Assembly (NCBI GenBank): GCA_913031385.1
Contig: CAJWCT010000005.1
Location: 1 to 37,769, forward strand
Source of the DNA: an uncultured Flavobacteriales bacterium
GTDB taxonomy: Bacteria > Bacteroidota > Bacteroidia > Flavobacteriales > Flavobacteriaceae
Direction of reading: 5' to 3'
DNA length: 37,769 nucleotides
Shown here one piece after another: positions 28,149 through 37,769 of the stretch. How positions within the stretch are numbered: position 1 is the first letter of the stretch; every line of letters begins with the position of its first letter. A program made the position numbers and the translations under genes. Below the pieces are notes generated by a model. The model saw nothing but the letters and a program-made list of their open reading frames with translations. It was not told the DNA's origin and made no database searches.

Positions 28149-29408
28149 TTGTTGGCTCAAAACAAAACTATGAAAAACCTTATTTATTCTGTTTTATTAT
28201 CGTTAATCACATTAAATTTAAATGCTCAAACTCTTACTGAAGTAACTCCTAATCCAAATGATAGTAGGGTTATCACAACGGGGGTCCCATTTCTTTTAAT
28301 TGCATCTGACGCTAGAGCAGCAAGTATGGGTGATATGGGTGTTGCAACATCTGCAGATGTATTTTCTCAACACTGGAATCCATCGAAATATGTTTTTTCT
28401 GAAAGTAAATCTGGTTTTGGTTTAAGCTATACTCCTTATTTGAGCAAATTGGTTAACGACATTTCGCTTGGCAACATAACCTACTACAATAGACTGAATG
28501 AAAGAAGTGCTTTTGCAGTTAGTTTTAAATATTTCTCACTAGGAGAAATAGAAATTATCCAAGATGAATTTTCAGAAGCATTAATTGAAAAACCAAATGA
28601 AATGACAATGGATGTTTCCTATTCATTAAGGCTAGCTGATAAATTTTCTATGGGTGTTTCAGCTAGATATTTAAGATCTGATTTAAAAATACAGGCAGTT
28701 GATGATACAGCACAAGCAGCAAGTTCATATGCTGTAGATATTTCTGGTTACTATCAAGGTGAGGAACAATCCTATGGCGGTATTGATGGTAGATTCAGAG
28801 GAGGTTTTATACTTCAAAATCTAGGTCCAAAAATTAAATATGACGAGTCAGGGAGAGAGACCTTTCTTCCTACAAATTTTAAGTTAGGAGGGGGATTTGA
28901 TTTTATTTTAGATCAATACAATAAAGTTTCAGTCACTGCCGAAGTTAGCAAATTACTTGTTCCTACACCACCACTATTAGGGACTTATACTGAGTTCAAT
29001 GATAATAATGATAATGGGATTTTTGATGAAGGTGATGAGCAAGTTGGCGAATCTTATGTTGAAATAATTGATGGGATGTCTACTGATGTAGATTTTCTTT
29101 CAGGAGTTTTTCAGTCATTTTCTGATGCACCAGGAGGGTTTAGTGAAGAATTGAAAGAATTTACTTGGGCTCTAGGAGCAGAATACTTATATGAAGACTC
29201 TTTTGCAATAAGAGCTGGATTTTTTAATGAAAGTGAAGAAAAAGGTGCAAGAAAATTTCTTGCCTTAGGGGCAGGTTTTAAATTTTCAGGAACAAAAATA
29301 GATCTTTCTTATCTTTTCTCAGCATCAAAAGTGCCTAGTCCATTAGAGAATACTTTAAGATTTTCATTAACATTTAATTTTGGCAGTAATGAATATACGG
29401 AGTATTAA
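28149..29408 (+). CDS. porV: Type IX secretion system outer membrane protein PorV
   Basis: VITTGVPFLLIASDARAASMGDMGVATSADVFSQHWNPSKYVF; directly follows porU. Likely ATG start 28170. Confidence 0.95.
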   Translation: MLAQNKTMKNLIYSVLLSLITLNLNAQTLTEVTPNPNDSRVITTGVPFLLIASDARAASMGDMGVATSADVFSQHWNPSKYVFSESKSGFGLSYTPYLSKLVNDISLGNITYYNRLNERSAFAVSFKYFSLGEIEIIQDEFSEALIEKPNEMTMDVSYSLRLADKFSMGVSARYLRSDLKIQAVDDTAQAASSYAVDISGYYQGEEQSYGGIDGRFRGGFILQNLGPKIKYDESGRETFLPTNFKLGGGFDFILDQYNKVSVTAEVSKLLVPTPPLLGTYTEFNDNNDNGIFDEGDEQVGESYVEIIDGMSTDVDFLSGVFQSFSDAPGGFSEELKEFTWALGAEYLYEDSFAIRAGFFNESEEKGARKFLALGAGFKFSGTKIDLSYLFSASKVPSPLENTLRFSLTFNFGSNEYTEY

Positions 29409-29416
29409 AATTAATT

Positions 29417-29899
29417 ATGAAAGAAATTAAGATCCATTCTAATTTTAAAGTTTTCGATTCAATTGATGAGCTTCCTGATCAAATTAAAGTTTTATTTAAT
29501 AAGGCTAAATTAATAAGAGAATCTGCATACTCTGAATATTCAAAATTTAGTGTGGGCGCTGCAGTTTTGTTGGAGAATGGAGAAATTTTATGTGGCTCTA
29601 ATCAAGAAAACGCGTCTTATCCATCTGGATTGTGTGCTGAAAGAACAGCTTTATTCTATGCGAATTCTAAATATCCAAAGATTAAAATCAAAGAAATAGC
29701 TGTTATAGCTGGATCAATTAATAAAATTAATGAAAATCCCGTTGCTCCATGTGGTTCGTGTCGACAAGTAATTTCTGAATTTCAAACTAAGCAAAACTCT
29801 GATATTGGATTGTATTTTATGGGTGAAAAAGGTAAAATAATATACACAGATTCCATAAATAATCTTCTTCCATTTAAATTTGACAAGTCTTTTTTATAA
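29417..29899 (+). CDS. cdd: Cytidine deaminase
   Basis: SKFSVGAAVLLENGEILCGSNQENASYPSGLCAERTALFYA...APCGSCRQVISEF. Confidence 0.95.
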   Translation: MKEIKIHSNFKVFDSIDELPDQIKVLFNKAKLIRESAYSEYSKFSVGAAVLLENGEILCGSNQENASYPSGLCAERTALFYANSKYPKIKIKEIAVIAGSINKINENPVAPCGSCRQVISEFQTKQNSDIGLYFMGEKGKIIYTDSINNLLPFKFDKSFL

Positions 29900-29968
29900 A
29901 AATTATAAAATTAACTTTTTACAATAGAAATCATTGTCTTATTTTTATGTATCATTCTTACTAATTAA

Positions 29969-30967
29969 ATGAGGAAAATAACAAAGGAAACATATTTATC
30001 TTGGTATGAGGACATGTTCTTCTGGAGAAAATTTGAGGATAAGCTTGCAGCTGTATATATTCAGCAAAAGGTTAGAGGTTTTTTACATCTATATAATGGG
30101 CAAGAAGCTGTATTAGCAGGATCCTTGCATGCAATGGATCTTAGTAAAGATAAAATGATAACTGCTTATAGAAATCATGTTCAACCCATAGGCATGGGAG
30201 TTGATCCAAAAAGGGTAATGGCAGAATTATATGGAAAAGTAACTGGAACTTCTATGGGTTTAGGAGGATCAATGCATATTTTTTCAAAAGAAAATCGTTT
30301 TTATGGTGGACACGGAATTGTAGGAGGTCATATTCCATTGGGAGCAGGTATAGCTTTTGGAGATAAGTACCATGGAAGAGATGTGGTGACACTATGCTAT
30401 TTTGGAGATGGGGCTGCAAGACAAGGTTCTTTACACGAAACTTTTAATTTATCCATGCTATGGAAATTACCAGTGGTGTTTATATGTGAAAACAATGGTT
30501 ATGCTATGGGGACTTCTGTAGAAAGAACTTCTAACAATCCAGATTTATGGAAGCTAGGTTTAGGGTATGAAATGCCTGCAGAACCCGTTGATGGTATGGA
30601 TCCAGCTAAAGTTGCTAGAGCAGTTAGTCAAGCAATAGTACGCGCTAGAAAGGGAGATGGTCCAACTTTCTTAGAAATGAAAACATATAGATATAGAGGT
30701 CATTCAATGAGTGATGCTCAACATTATAGAACTAAAGATGAAGTTGAAGAATATAGAAAAATTGATCCTATTTTACAGGTTAAGAAAATACTACTAGAGA
30801 AAAAGTACGCTTCTAAAAATGAGATTGAAAAGATTGATAGCAGGGTGAAAGAGAAAATTAAGGAGTGCGAAAAGTTTGCTGAAGAGTCACCATACCCTGA
30901 AAAAAATGTTCTTTATGATGCAGTGTATGAACAAAAAAATTATCCATTTTTAAAACACAAACTCTAA
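29969..30967 (+). CDS. pdhA: Pyruvate dehydrogenase E1 component, alpha subunit
   Basis: GFLHLYNGQEAVLAGSLHAM, GLGGSMHIFSKENRFYGGHGIVGGHIPLGAGIAFGDKY, TYRYRGHSMSDAQHYRTKDEV. Confidence 0.95.
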   Translation: MRKITKETYLSWYEDMFFWRKFEDKLAAVYIQQKVRGFLHLYNGQEAVLAGSLHAMDLSKDKMITAYRNHVQPIGMGVDPKRVMAELYGKVTGTSMGLGGSMHIFSKENRFYGGHGIVGGHIPLGAGIAFGDKYHGRDVVTLCYFGDGAARQGSLHETFNLSMLWKLPVVFICENNGYAMGTSVERTSNNPDLWKLGLGYEMPAEPVDGMDPAKVARAVSQAIVRARKGDGPTFLEMKTYRYRGHSMSDAQHYRTKDEVEEYRKIDPILQVKKILLEKKYASKNEIEKIDSRVKEKIKECEKFAEESPYPEKNVLYDAVYEQKNYPFLKHKL

Positions 30968-30970
30968 GCT

Positions 30971-32215
30971 ATGGCTGAATTAATTAAAATGCCGAGATTA
31001 AGTGATACCATGGAAGAGGGTACTGTCGCTAGTTGGTTTAAAAAAGTAGGAGACAAGGTAAGTGAAGGTGATATTTTAGCTGAGATAGAAACTGATAAAG
31101 CTACAATGGAGTTTGAATCCTTTTATGATGGAACACTATTATATATTGGGGTTAAAGAAGGGGAGAGTACTAAGGTTGATGAACCCTTAGCAATAATTGG
31201 TGAGGCTAATGAAGACTATAAATCCCTTTTGGATGATGCTAAGAAGTCTGATGAAGTAATTGAGGAAAAGATTGAAATAAAAGAAGAAGATAAAGAGATT
31301 GAAGTTGTTAAAGAAGAACTTGAAATTGAAAATGTTCCCGAACCAATTAGTAAAACTACATCATCTACAAAAAGAATATTTATTTCACCATTGGCTAGAA
31401 AATTAGCTAAGGAGCGCGGAATTAGTATTAGTGAAATAAAAGGCACGGGAGAGAATGGAAGAATTATAAAATCTGATGTAGAAAATTATACTTCATCTTC
31501 AAAAGATGCCAAATCTAAGACATTTGTTGGTATTGAAGATTTTCAAGAAATACCTCATTCTCAGATGAGAAAAACTATTGCTAAAAGACTTTCAGAATCT
31601 AAATTTAATGCTCCGCATTACTACCTAACGGTTGAATATGATATGTCAAATGCAATCATTATAAGAGAACAATATAATTCAATTCCTGATATTAAAATTT
31701 CATATAATGATATTATAATTAAAGCATGTTCATTGGCATTGGCCAGTAATCCAAAATTGAATTCACAATGGTTTGATGATAAGATTAGATACAATAATCA
31801 TATTCATATTGGTGTTGCCGTAGGAGTAGATGAAGGACTCATTGTGCCTGTTTTAAAGTTTGTTGATCAGATGAGTATCGTAGATATTAATTCAAAAGTT
31901 AAGGATCTTGCAGGCAGAGCAAGAAATAAAAAACTAACTCCGGAAGAAATGCAGGGAAGTACATTTACAATATCTAATTTAGGAATGTTTGATATAGAAA
32001 GCTTTACATCAATTATTAATCCACCTAATTCAGTTATACTTTCAGTTGGTTCAATTGTTCAAAAGCCAATTGTTAAGAATGGAAATATTGAAGTTGGAAA
32101 TACAATGAAAGTTACACTAGCATGTGATCATAGAGTAGTTGATGGGCTAACTGGATCAAAATTCTTACAAACATTGAGAGAGTTTATTGAAAATCCTATA
32201 ACAATGATAATTTAA
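30971..32215 (+). CDS. pdhC: Pyruvate dehydrogenase E2 (dihydrolipoamide acetyltransferase), single lipoyl domain
   Basis: Lipoyl motif EIETDKATMEFES, peripheral subunit-binding SPLARKLAKERGISISEIKGTGENGRI, catalytic DHRVVDGLTGSKFL. Confidence 0.94.
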   Translation: MAELIKMPRLSDTMEEGTVASWFKKVGDKVSEGDILAEIETDKATMEFESFYDGTLLYIGVKEGESTKVDEPLAIIGEANEDYKSLLDDAKKSDEVIEEKIEIKEEDKEIEVVKEELEIENVPEPISKTTSSTKRIFISPLARKLAKERGISISEIKGTGENGRIIKSDVENYTSSSKDAKSKTFVGIEDFQEIPHSQMRKTIAKRLSESKFNAPHYYLTVEYDMSNAIIIREQYNSIPDIKISYNDIIIKACSLALASNPKLNSQWFDDKIRYNNHIHIGVAVGVDEGLIVPVLKFVDQMSIVDINSKVKDLAGRARNKKLTPEEMQGSTFTISNLGMFDIESFTSIINPPNSVILSVGSIVQKPIVKNGNIEVGNTMKVTLACDHRVVDGLTGSKFLQTLREFIENPITMII

Positions 32216-32244
32216 TTTATTCTTTTCTTATTTAAATAAATTTT

Positions 32245-32934
32245 ATGGCTAAGAACATAATTATTACTGGGACCAGTAGCGGTATAGGTTATGAGTTGGT
32301 TAAAATTTTTTCCACCAAAGGACATAATGTAATTGCTCTTTCCAGAAATATTTTACCTACTAATGACTTAAGATTGTCAAATGTATACTCTATAAGTTTT
32401 GATATTAATAATAATTCTGATCACAAAGTGCTCATAGAATATATATCGAAAAATTGGAAACACGTAGATGTTTTAATTAATAATGCTGGAGTTTTAATTA
32501 ACAAACCTTTTTCTGAAACAACTACTGAAGATTTTAATAAAGTGTATTCTACTAATGTTTTTGGGGTAGCAGCAATTATTAATAATATACTTCCATTTGC
32601 AAAAAAAGGTAGTCATGTAATAAATATTAGTTCAGTTGGCGGTGTACAGGGAAGTGCTAAATTTTCTGGTCTTTCAGCTTATAGTTCTAGTAAGGGGGCA
32701 TTGATAACTTTAACAGAACTGCTTGCAGAAGAATATAAAAATTCAGGAATATTTTTTAATGTACTTGCACTTGGAGCAGTTCAAACAAAAATGTTAGAAA
32801 AAGCATTTCCTGGATATAAGGCTCCCTGTAGTGCTGGTGAAATGGCTAAATATATATATAATTTTTCTCTTAAAACCAATAGCCTTTCTAATGGAGGTGT
32901 TATTTTAGTTTCTGATATAACTCCTAAAAGATGA
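32245..32934 (+). CDS. Short-chain dehydrogenase/reductase
   Basis: NIIITGTSSGIGYELVKIF, LINNAGVLINKPF, AYSSSKGALITLTELLAEEY. Confidence 0.95.
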   Translation: MAKNIIITGTSSGIGYELVKIFSTKGHNVIALSRNILPTNDLRLSNVYSISFDINNNSDHKVLIEYISKNWKHVDVLINNAGVLINKPFSETTTEDFNKVYSTNVFGVAAIINNILPFAKKGSHVINISSVGGVQGSAKFSGLSAYSSSKGALITLTELLAEEYKNSGIFFNVLALGAVQTKMLEKAFPGYKAPCSAGEMAKYIYNFSLKTNSLSNGGVILVSDITPKR

Positions 32935-33524
32935 ATAGCTCTATTCTAAAATACATACCGTTGAACTCTAGAGATTATCTTAATAAGATTTTAAGTGAAA
33001 ATAAAATTAGCTTACTTATTAAGAAAGAAAGAAGAACAAAACATGGAGATTTTAGGGTACTAAAAAATGGAGAATGTCAAATTACAATAAATTCTAATTT
33101 GAATTCATATAGATTTTTAATAACATTAATTCATGAAATTGCGCATTATAAGGTATATAAAATTTATGATAAAAAAGTAAAACCTCATGGTCAGGAATGG
33201 AAGCAAATATTTAAATATATGATGTTCCCATTATTGAATCCTAAAATTTTCCCAAGTGATTTGATTTCATACGTCTCTAACTACATTAAAAACCCTAAAG
33301 CTTCTACTGATACAGATTTTAACTTGTCTTTAGCTTTAAGATCTTATGATTTTAATAAAGAAAAAAAGTATATTTTTGAAATAAATAATGGAAGTAAGTT
33401 TAAGATATACAATGGAAGGGCGTTTATTCTTGAGGAAAAATTAAGAAAAAGGTATAAATGCAAGGAAATAGTATCAGGAAGGACATATCTATTTAATCCA
33501 AATGCAGAAATTGAATTAGTATAA
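32931..33524 (+). CDS. SprT-like domain zinc metalloprotease-like protein
   Basis: LITLIHEIAHYKVYKIYDKKVKPHGQEWKQIF (HExxH plus H); 4-bp overlap with the SDR gene. Confidence 0.9.
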   Translation: MNSSILKYIPLNSRDYLNKILSENKISLLIKKERRTKHGDFRVLKNGECQITINSNLNSYRFLITLIHEIAHYKVYKIYDKKVKPHGQEWKQIFKYMMFPLLNPKIFPSDLISYVSNYIKNPKASTDTDFNLSLALRSYDFNKEKKYIFEINNGSKFKIYNGRAFILEEKLRKRYKCKEIVSGRTYLFNPNAEIELV

Positions 33525-33526
33525 AT

Positions 33527-33946
33527 ATGAGTAAAAAAATAACTAGTGTAGCGGTAAGTGGCTATTTTGACCCTATTCATGTTGGGCATCTTGAATATTT
33601 AGAACTTGCAAAAAAACTTGGCAATAAATTAATTGTTATAGTTAACAATAATCATCAGTGTGCTTTGAAAAAGGGCAAACCATTCATGGATGAATTAGAT
33701 AGGGTTAGAATTGTTAAATCTCTTGGAATGGTTGATGATGTATTTCTTTCAATTGATAATGATAAATCAGTTTGTAAATCTTTGGAAGAATTAAAACCTG
33801 ATATTTTTGCAAATGGTGGAGATAGAGCTACTTCAGAAGTCCCAGAATCAGCAGTATGTAGAAAATATAATATTAAAATGGTTGATGGTTTAGGGGATAA
33901 AATTAGGAGTTCTTCATCTTTAACGGGCCTGGAAGAAATAGAATAG
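33527..33946 (+). CDS. Adenylyl/cytidylyltransferase-family protein (nucleotidyltransferase)
   Basis: VAVSGYFDPIHVGHLEYLELAKKLGNKLIVIVNN (HxGH), ANGGDR, IRSSSSL. Confidence 0.9.
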   Translation: MSKKITSVAVSGYFDPIHVGHLEYLELAKKLGNKLIVIVNNNHQCALKKGKPFMDELDRVRIVKSLGMVDDVFLSIDNDKSVCKSLEELKPDIFANGGDRATSEVPESAVCRKYNIKMVDGLGDKIRSSSSLTGLEEIE

Positions 33947-33947
33947 T

Positions 33948-34712
33948 CTAACTATTTTTTATATACATTTCTCTTACTTTTTTATATAAATTTGAGGAAT
34001 ACACGAAGTTAGTTACTGATTCATTGTCAGTTTTGAAAATAGTGTGTTTACTTCCTTCCCATTCTTTATTTCCTTCTTTTAAAAAAATTATTTTTTCACC
34101 AATTTCCATAACAGAATTCATGTCATGAGAGTTTATAATTGTAACGATTTTGTACTCATCGGTGATTTCTTTAATTAAATTATCAATAATAATGGCTGTA
34201 TTAGGATCTAATCCAGAGTTCGGTTCATCGCAAAACAAGAATTTAGGATTATTTACAATTGCTCTGGCTATTGCAACTCTTTTTTGCATACCTCCAGATG
34301 CTTCACTAGGCATTTTTTTATTTGTATTTTCAAGGTTAACTCTTTTCAAAACTTGGTTTACCCTATCTAACATTTCATCATTACTGTAATTATTGAACAT
34401 TTTCAAAGGAAGCATTACGTTTTCTTCTATGTTCATTGAATCAAATAATGCACTTCCTTGAAAAACTGTACCAATTTTTGATTTGAGACCCATTTTTTCT
34501 TTATCAGAAATATTTTTATAATTAATACCATCAAATTTAATTTCTCCTAAATCATAATTATGCAATCCTAATAAACATTTTAACAAAACTGTTTTTCCAG
34601 ATCCACTTTCACCTATAACAAGACTAGTTTTGCCTCTTTCAAATGTTGCAGATATTGCACTTAGAACTTTTATTCCATCAAATGATTTCTGTAAATTTTT
34701 AATTTCTATCAT
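33948..34712 (-). CDS. ABC transporter ATP-binding protein, MlaF-like
   Basis: MIEIKNLQKSFDGIKVLSAIS, GESGSGKTVLLKCLLG, EASGGMQKRVAIARAI, LFCDEPNSGLDP. The track ORF starts at 34772, but Met21 (34712) is the more plausible start and overlaps the permease stop. Confidence 0.93.
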   Translation of the reverse strand: MIEIKNLQKSFDGIKVLSAISATFERGKTSLVIGESGSGKTVLLKCLLGLHNYDLGEIKFDGINYKNISDKEKMGLKSKIGTVFQGSALFDSMNIEENVMLPLKMFNNYSNDEMLDRVNQVLKRVNLENTNKKMPSEASGGMQKRVAIARAIVNNPKFLFCDEPNSGLDPNTAIIIDNLIKEITDEYKIVTIINSHDMNSVMEIGEKIIFLKEGNKEWEGSKHTIFKTDNESVTNFVYSSNLYKKVREMYIKNS

Positions 34713-35449
34713 TATCCTAAAAGTATTTGAGTTAAAATATAATTTAGTATGATAATGCATACACATGTCCATATAAAAGAGGTCGTGCTAGCTTTTCCAA
34801 CTTCTAATGCCCCTCCTTTCATATAATATCCATGAAATGATGGAACAGTTGCAATAATTAAACCAAAAACAAATGTCTTTATAAATGCATATGTCATATG
34901 GAATGGTATGAATTCTGTTTGAATTCCAGTAATAAAATTATCTACTGTGCTGTATCCACCATAAATACATGCAGCCATTCCGCCTAGCATTCCTAAAAAC
35001 ATAGCGACTGATATTAAAAAAGGGTATAATAACATTGCTATAACCTTTGGAAAAACAAGATAGTTTATAGAATTTACACCCATTACTTCTAGAGCATCTA
35101 TTTGCTCAGTCACTCTCATGGATCCAATACTAGATGTTATGAAAGATCCAACTTTTCCAGCCATAATTATTGAAATTATAGTAGGTGCAAATTCTAATAT
35201 AATAATTTCTCTTGTTGCGAATCCAATAAGATATTTGGGATATAATGAGCCAGTCATGTTAAGTGCCATTTGAATAGTGATAACTCCTCCAATAAAAAAG
35301 GAAACAAATGAAATAATTCCTAGAGAATTAACTACAGTATCTTCAGTATCTTTTATTATAAGTTGTCTCATAACCGACCACTTGGTTGGTTTATCAAACA
35401 TTTTCTTTAACATTGTAAAATATAAACCTATGTTGTGAAAAAAAATCAT
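34712..35449 (-). CDS. ABC transporter permease, MlaE-like
   Basis: VNSLGIISFVSFFIGGVITIQMALNM, EFAPTIISIIMAGKVGSFITSSIGSMRVTEQIDALEVMGVN. Confidence 0.94.
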   Translation of the reverse strand: MIFFHNIGLYFTMLKKMFDKPTKWSVMRQLIIKDTEDTVVNSLGIISFVSFFIGGVITIQMALNMTGSLYPKYLIGFATREIIILEFAPTIISIIMAGKVGSFITSSIGSMRVTEQIDALEVMGVNSINYLVFPKVIAMLLYPFLISVAMFLGMLGGMAACIYGGYSTVDNFITGIQTEFIPFHMTYAFIKTFVFGLIIATVPSFHGYYMKGGALEVGKASTTSFIWTCVCIIILNYILTQILLG

Positions 35450-35550
35450 CTATAATATTTCATTTATTAAATAAATTAGAATATAATTTACAACAAATTA
35501 TTTTTTATCGCACTTAACATCTAATTTTGGTGCAAAATTAATTAAAAAAA

Positions 35551-37188
35551 ATGTTAAGATTTTTTTGCATAACATGTGTTTTCCTATTTTTTAATTGTCA
35601 ATCTAATTTTTTAGATAATAACAGCTCAAAACCAAAAATTATTGTTGGTGTTGTTGTTGATCAGATGAGATATGATTATTTAACAAGATTAAGTAATAAA
35701 TTTTCTGATGATGGGTTTAATAGGCTAATTAATCAAGGGTTTAATTGTACAAATAATCATTTCAATTATGTACCTACCTATACCGGCCCCGGGCATGCTT
35801 CAGTATTCACTGGAACGACTCCAGCAAATCATGGTATTATAGGAAATAACTGGTATAACAAGTTCGAAGATTCGTTTGTCTATTGCGCAGGTGATGATGG
35901 AGTGAATCCAATAGGGACTGCAGACCGTGCTGGAAAAATGTCGCCGCATCGTATGAAGTCTACCACTTTTGGTGATGAGAACAGGCTGCAAACCCGGGGA
36001 AAGGGAAAAACCATCGGGGTAGCTTTAAAGGATCGTGGAGCAATACTTCCAGCAGGTCATGCTGCAAATGCCGCTTACTGGTTTCATGGCAAGAATGAAG
36101 CGAAATGGATCACAAGCTCTTACTATATGGAGCAATTACCTCAATGGGTGCAGGATTTTAATGATTCTGGTATCGCGAAGTCTTATTTGAAAGAATGGGC
36201 GCCGTTGAAGGACATCACAACATATGAGCAAAGTGGGGTGGACCGTAATGAATTTGAGTTTGGTTTCGACGGAAAAGAAACTGCAGATTTCCCTTATGAT
36301 CTGAAAACACTGGCTAAAGCAAATGGCGAATATGATCTTATCAAGGCCACACCTTTCGGAAATGATCTTACTGCCGAATTTGCTAAAGCTGCGATCAAAG
36401 GTGAAGAACTAGGAATGGACAATATTACAGACGTTCTTACTCTTAGTTTTTCCAGTACCGATTATGTTGGCCACAACTTTGGAGTGAATAGTAAGGAAAT
36501 TCAGGATACCTACATGAGATTGGATGAGAATATTGCCGATGTTCTGCAATTTCTGGATACTGAGGTTGGCGCTGGGGAGTATGTGGTTTTTCTAACCGCA
36601 GATCATGGTGGAGTAGATGTTCCTGCCTATCTAAGGTCTAAAAAGGTGCCAGCTGGTTATTATGATGAATTAACCATGAAGGAAAAACTGAATAAATATT
36701 CTTCTGAAACATTCAAAAATGATAGTCTTATAAAAAATATAAGCAACAGCCAGATCTTCCTGAATTACGATGAATTATTAGCTGAAGATCTCAGTGTGGA
36801 AGAAGTGACGTCTAAAATGTCTCATTTCTTATTGAAACAGGAGAAAATATCTAGAGTATTCACGAGGCATGAACTTCAGATTGGTGCGTTTTCAAACCAA
36901 ATTGGAGAACTTATTCAGAATGGGTATAACCAGAAGCGTAGCGGAGACCTGGTATTTGTAATCGATCCTGGTTATATTGTATACCCTGATAAGGGAACGA
37001 CTCATGGAAGTGGGTTCGCTTACGACACACATGCGCCTCTTCTTTTCTTCGGAAAAGGTATTAACAAAGGTGAAACTTACGAGAAAACATACATTAGAGA
37101 TATTGCACCTACTATTTCAGCGATGCTGGGAATTGCTTTCCCAAATGCCAGTACGGGAAGACCTTTAAAGGAAGTGTTGGACAGGTAA
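35551..37188 (+). CDS. Alkaline phosphatase family protein (PafA-like), composition-chimeric ORF
   Basis: VVVDQMRYDYLTRL, TYTGPGHASVFTGTTPANHGIIGNNWY, STDYVGHNFG, LTADHGGVDVP; intact frame across the composition change near 35780. Confidence 0.9.
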   Translation: MLRFFCITCVFLFFNCQSNFLDNNSSKPKIIVGVVVDQMRYDYLTRLSNKFSDDGFNRLINQGFNCTNNHFNYVPTYTGPGHASVFTGTTPANHGIIGNNWYNKFEDSFVYCAGDDGVNPIGTADRAGKMSPHRMKSTTFGDENRLQTRGKGKTIGVALKDRGAILPAGHAANAAYWFHGKNEAKWITSSYYMEQLPQWVQDFNDSGIAKSYLKEWAPLKDITTYEQSGVDRNEFEFGFDGKETADFPYDLKTLAKANGEYDLIKATPFGNDLTAEFAKAAIKGEELGMDNITDVLTLSFSSTDYVGHNFGVNSKEIQDTYMRLDENIADVLQFLDTEVGAGEYVVFLTADHGGVDVPAYLRSKKVPAGYYDELTMKEKLNKYSSETFKNDSLIKNISNSQIFLNYDELLAEDLSVEEVTSKMSHFLLKQEKISRVFTRHELQIGAFSNQIGELIQNGYNQKRSGDLVFVIDPGYIVYPDKGTTHGSGFAYDTHAPLLFFGKGINKGETYEKTYIRDIAPTISAMLGIAFPNASTGRPLKEVLDR

Positions 37189-37189
37189 T

Positions 37190-37769
37190 TTAAAGAAACT
37201 TATTTTTAATAGCGTCCCAACGCAATTTTCTAATAAAACGGCCTTCTTCTTCGGATACGAGAAAAGGTCGTTTTTTCTTTCTGGCATTAAAGAAACCAGA
37301 TAGATAATGTAAAAAAGCGAAAGGATTCATCTTTAGAGCAGCAAGTTTAGCTGAAGCGATCATGCTTAAAGCAATTCCATATCGAAGTCTGTAGAATGCC
37401 TCCCCTTGCTTGCGACCAGAATGCTCAAAATAATTCATTCCAGTGGGACGAAGATGTTTTACCAGAAGATTTTCATCGGTCACAACTTTCCATCCATGAA
37501 ATCTAGCCAGAAGTTCATCTGCTGTATCCCAGCCCATGGCAGGTTTAAGTTCCCCAATTTGTATAAAACAATGTTTGCTGTAAGCTTTTAGTGCGCCACG
37601 AATGTGATCCTTGCCTGTAAGATTTTCGGGAATCCATTTGTCCTTTCTCTGGACACTGCAAAAACCTCCAGCCATTCCAACACCCGGTTCCGACTCAAAT
37701 ATCTCAACGATCCTTTGCAGGTAGTTTGCAGGAAAAATAAGGTCGGCGTCAAATTTACAAATGATATCA
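37190..37769 (-). CDS. Glycosyltransferase family 2-like protein, N-terminus truncated by window end
   Basis: Frame continues past the listed ATG to the window end: DIICKFDADLIFPANYLQRIVEIFESEPGVGMAGGFCSVQRKDKW, then ...WDTADELLARFHGWKVV. Confidence 0.85.
   Translation of the reverse strand, partial: DIICKFDADLIFPANYLQRIVEIFESEPGVGMAGGFCSVQRKDKWIPENLTGKDHIRGALKAYSKHCFIQIGELKPAMGWDTADELLARFHGWKVVTDENLLVKHLRPTGMNYFEHSGRKQGEAFYRLRYGIALSMIASAKLAALKMNPFAFLHYLSGFFNARKKKRPFLVSEEEGRFIRKLRWDAIKNKFL

Noticed and set aside
30971-32215. PdhC as an unusual single-lipoyl variant
   Set aside because: Single-lipoyl E2 proteins are common in bacteria; catalytic and subunit-binding motifs are intact.
35551-37188. 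Frameshift or pseudogene at the composition switch
   Set aside because: The ORF is continuous and protein motifs are in order on both sides, so it is not a disrupted gene.

Overview
AT-rich Flavobacteriia-type (Bacteroidota) chromosome or metagenome fragment; both ends cut through genes. From left to right: (i) ~0-8 kb, a minus-strand glycoside-hydrolase block (partial GH123/DUF6067-like enzyme, GH95 fucosidase-like, GH78 rhamnosidase-like), all predicted lipoproteins; (ii) ~8.7-15.4 kb, a plus-strand block with sulfatase, DUF1080 protein, a formylglycine-generating enzyme with both catalytic Cys, an atypical D-aminoacylase-like amidohydrolase, a YkvI-like membrane protein and a DUF6970-like lipoprotein; (iii) ~15.4-20 kb, an accessory minus-strand array of small or hypothetical genes (DinB-like, paralogous mini membrane proteins, DUF4153, methyltransferase, ABM-like) whose junctions are filled by a ~47-bp repeated element, the most unusual structure in the window; (iv) a small membrane protein/XRE regulator pair with a palindromic operator candidate; (v) core genes: yjbQ-like, murF, gldJ, porU, porV, cdd, pdhA, pdhC, SDR, SprT-like, cytidylyltransferase-like and MlaF/MlaE-like ABC genes; (vi) an alkaline phosphatase (PafA-like) ORF in which base composition and codon usage change abruptly near 35780 and stay changed to the window end, suggesting an assembly chimera or intragenic recombination. 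No rRNA, tRNA, CRISPR array, transposase or integrase was recognised. All family calls come from reading the translations; no database search was run.
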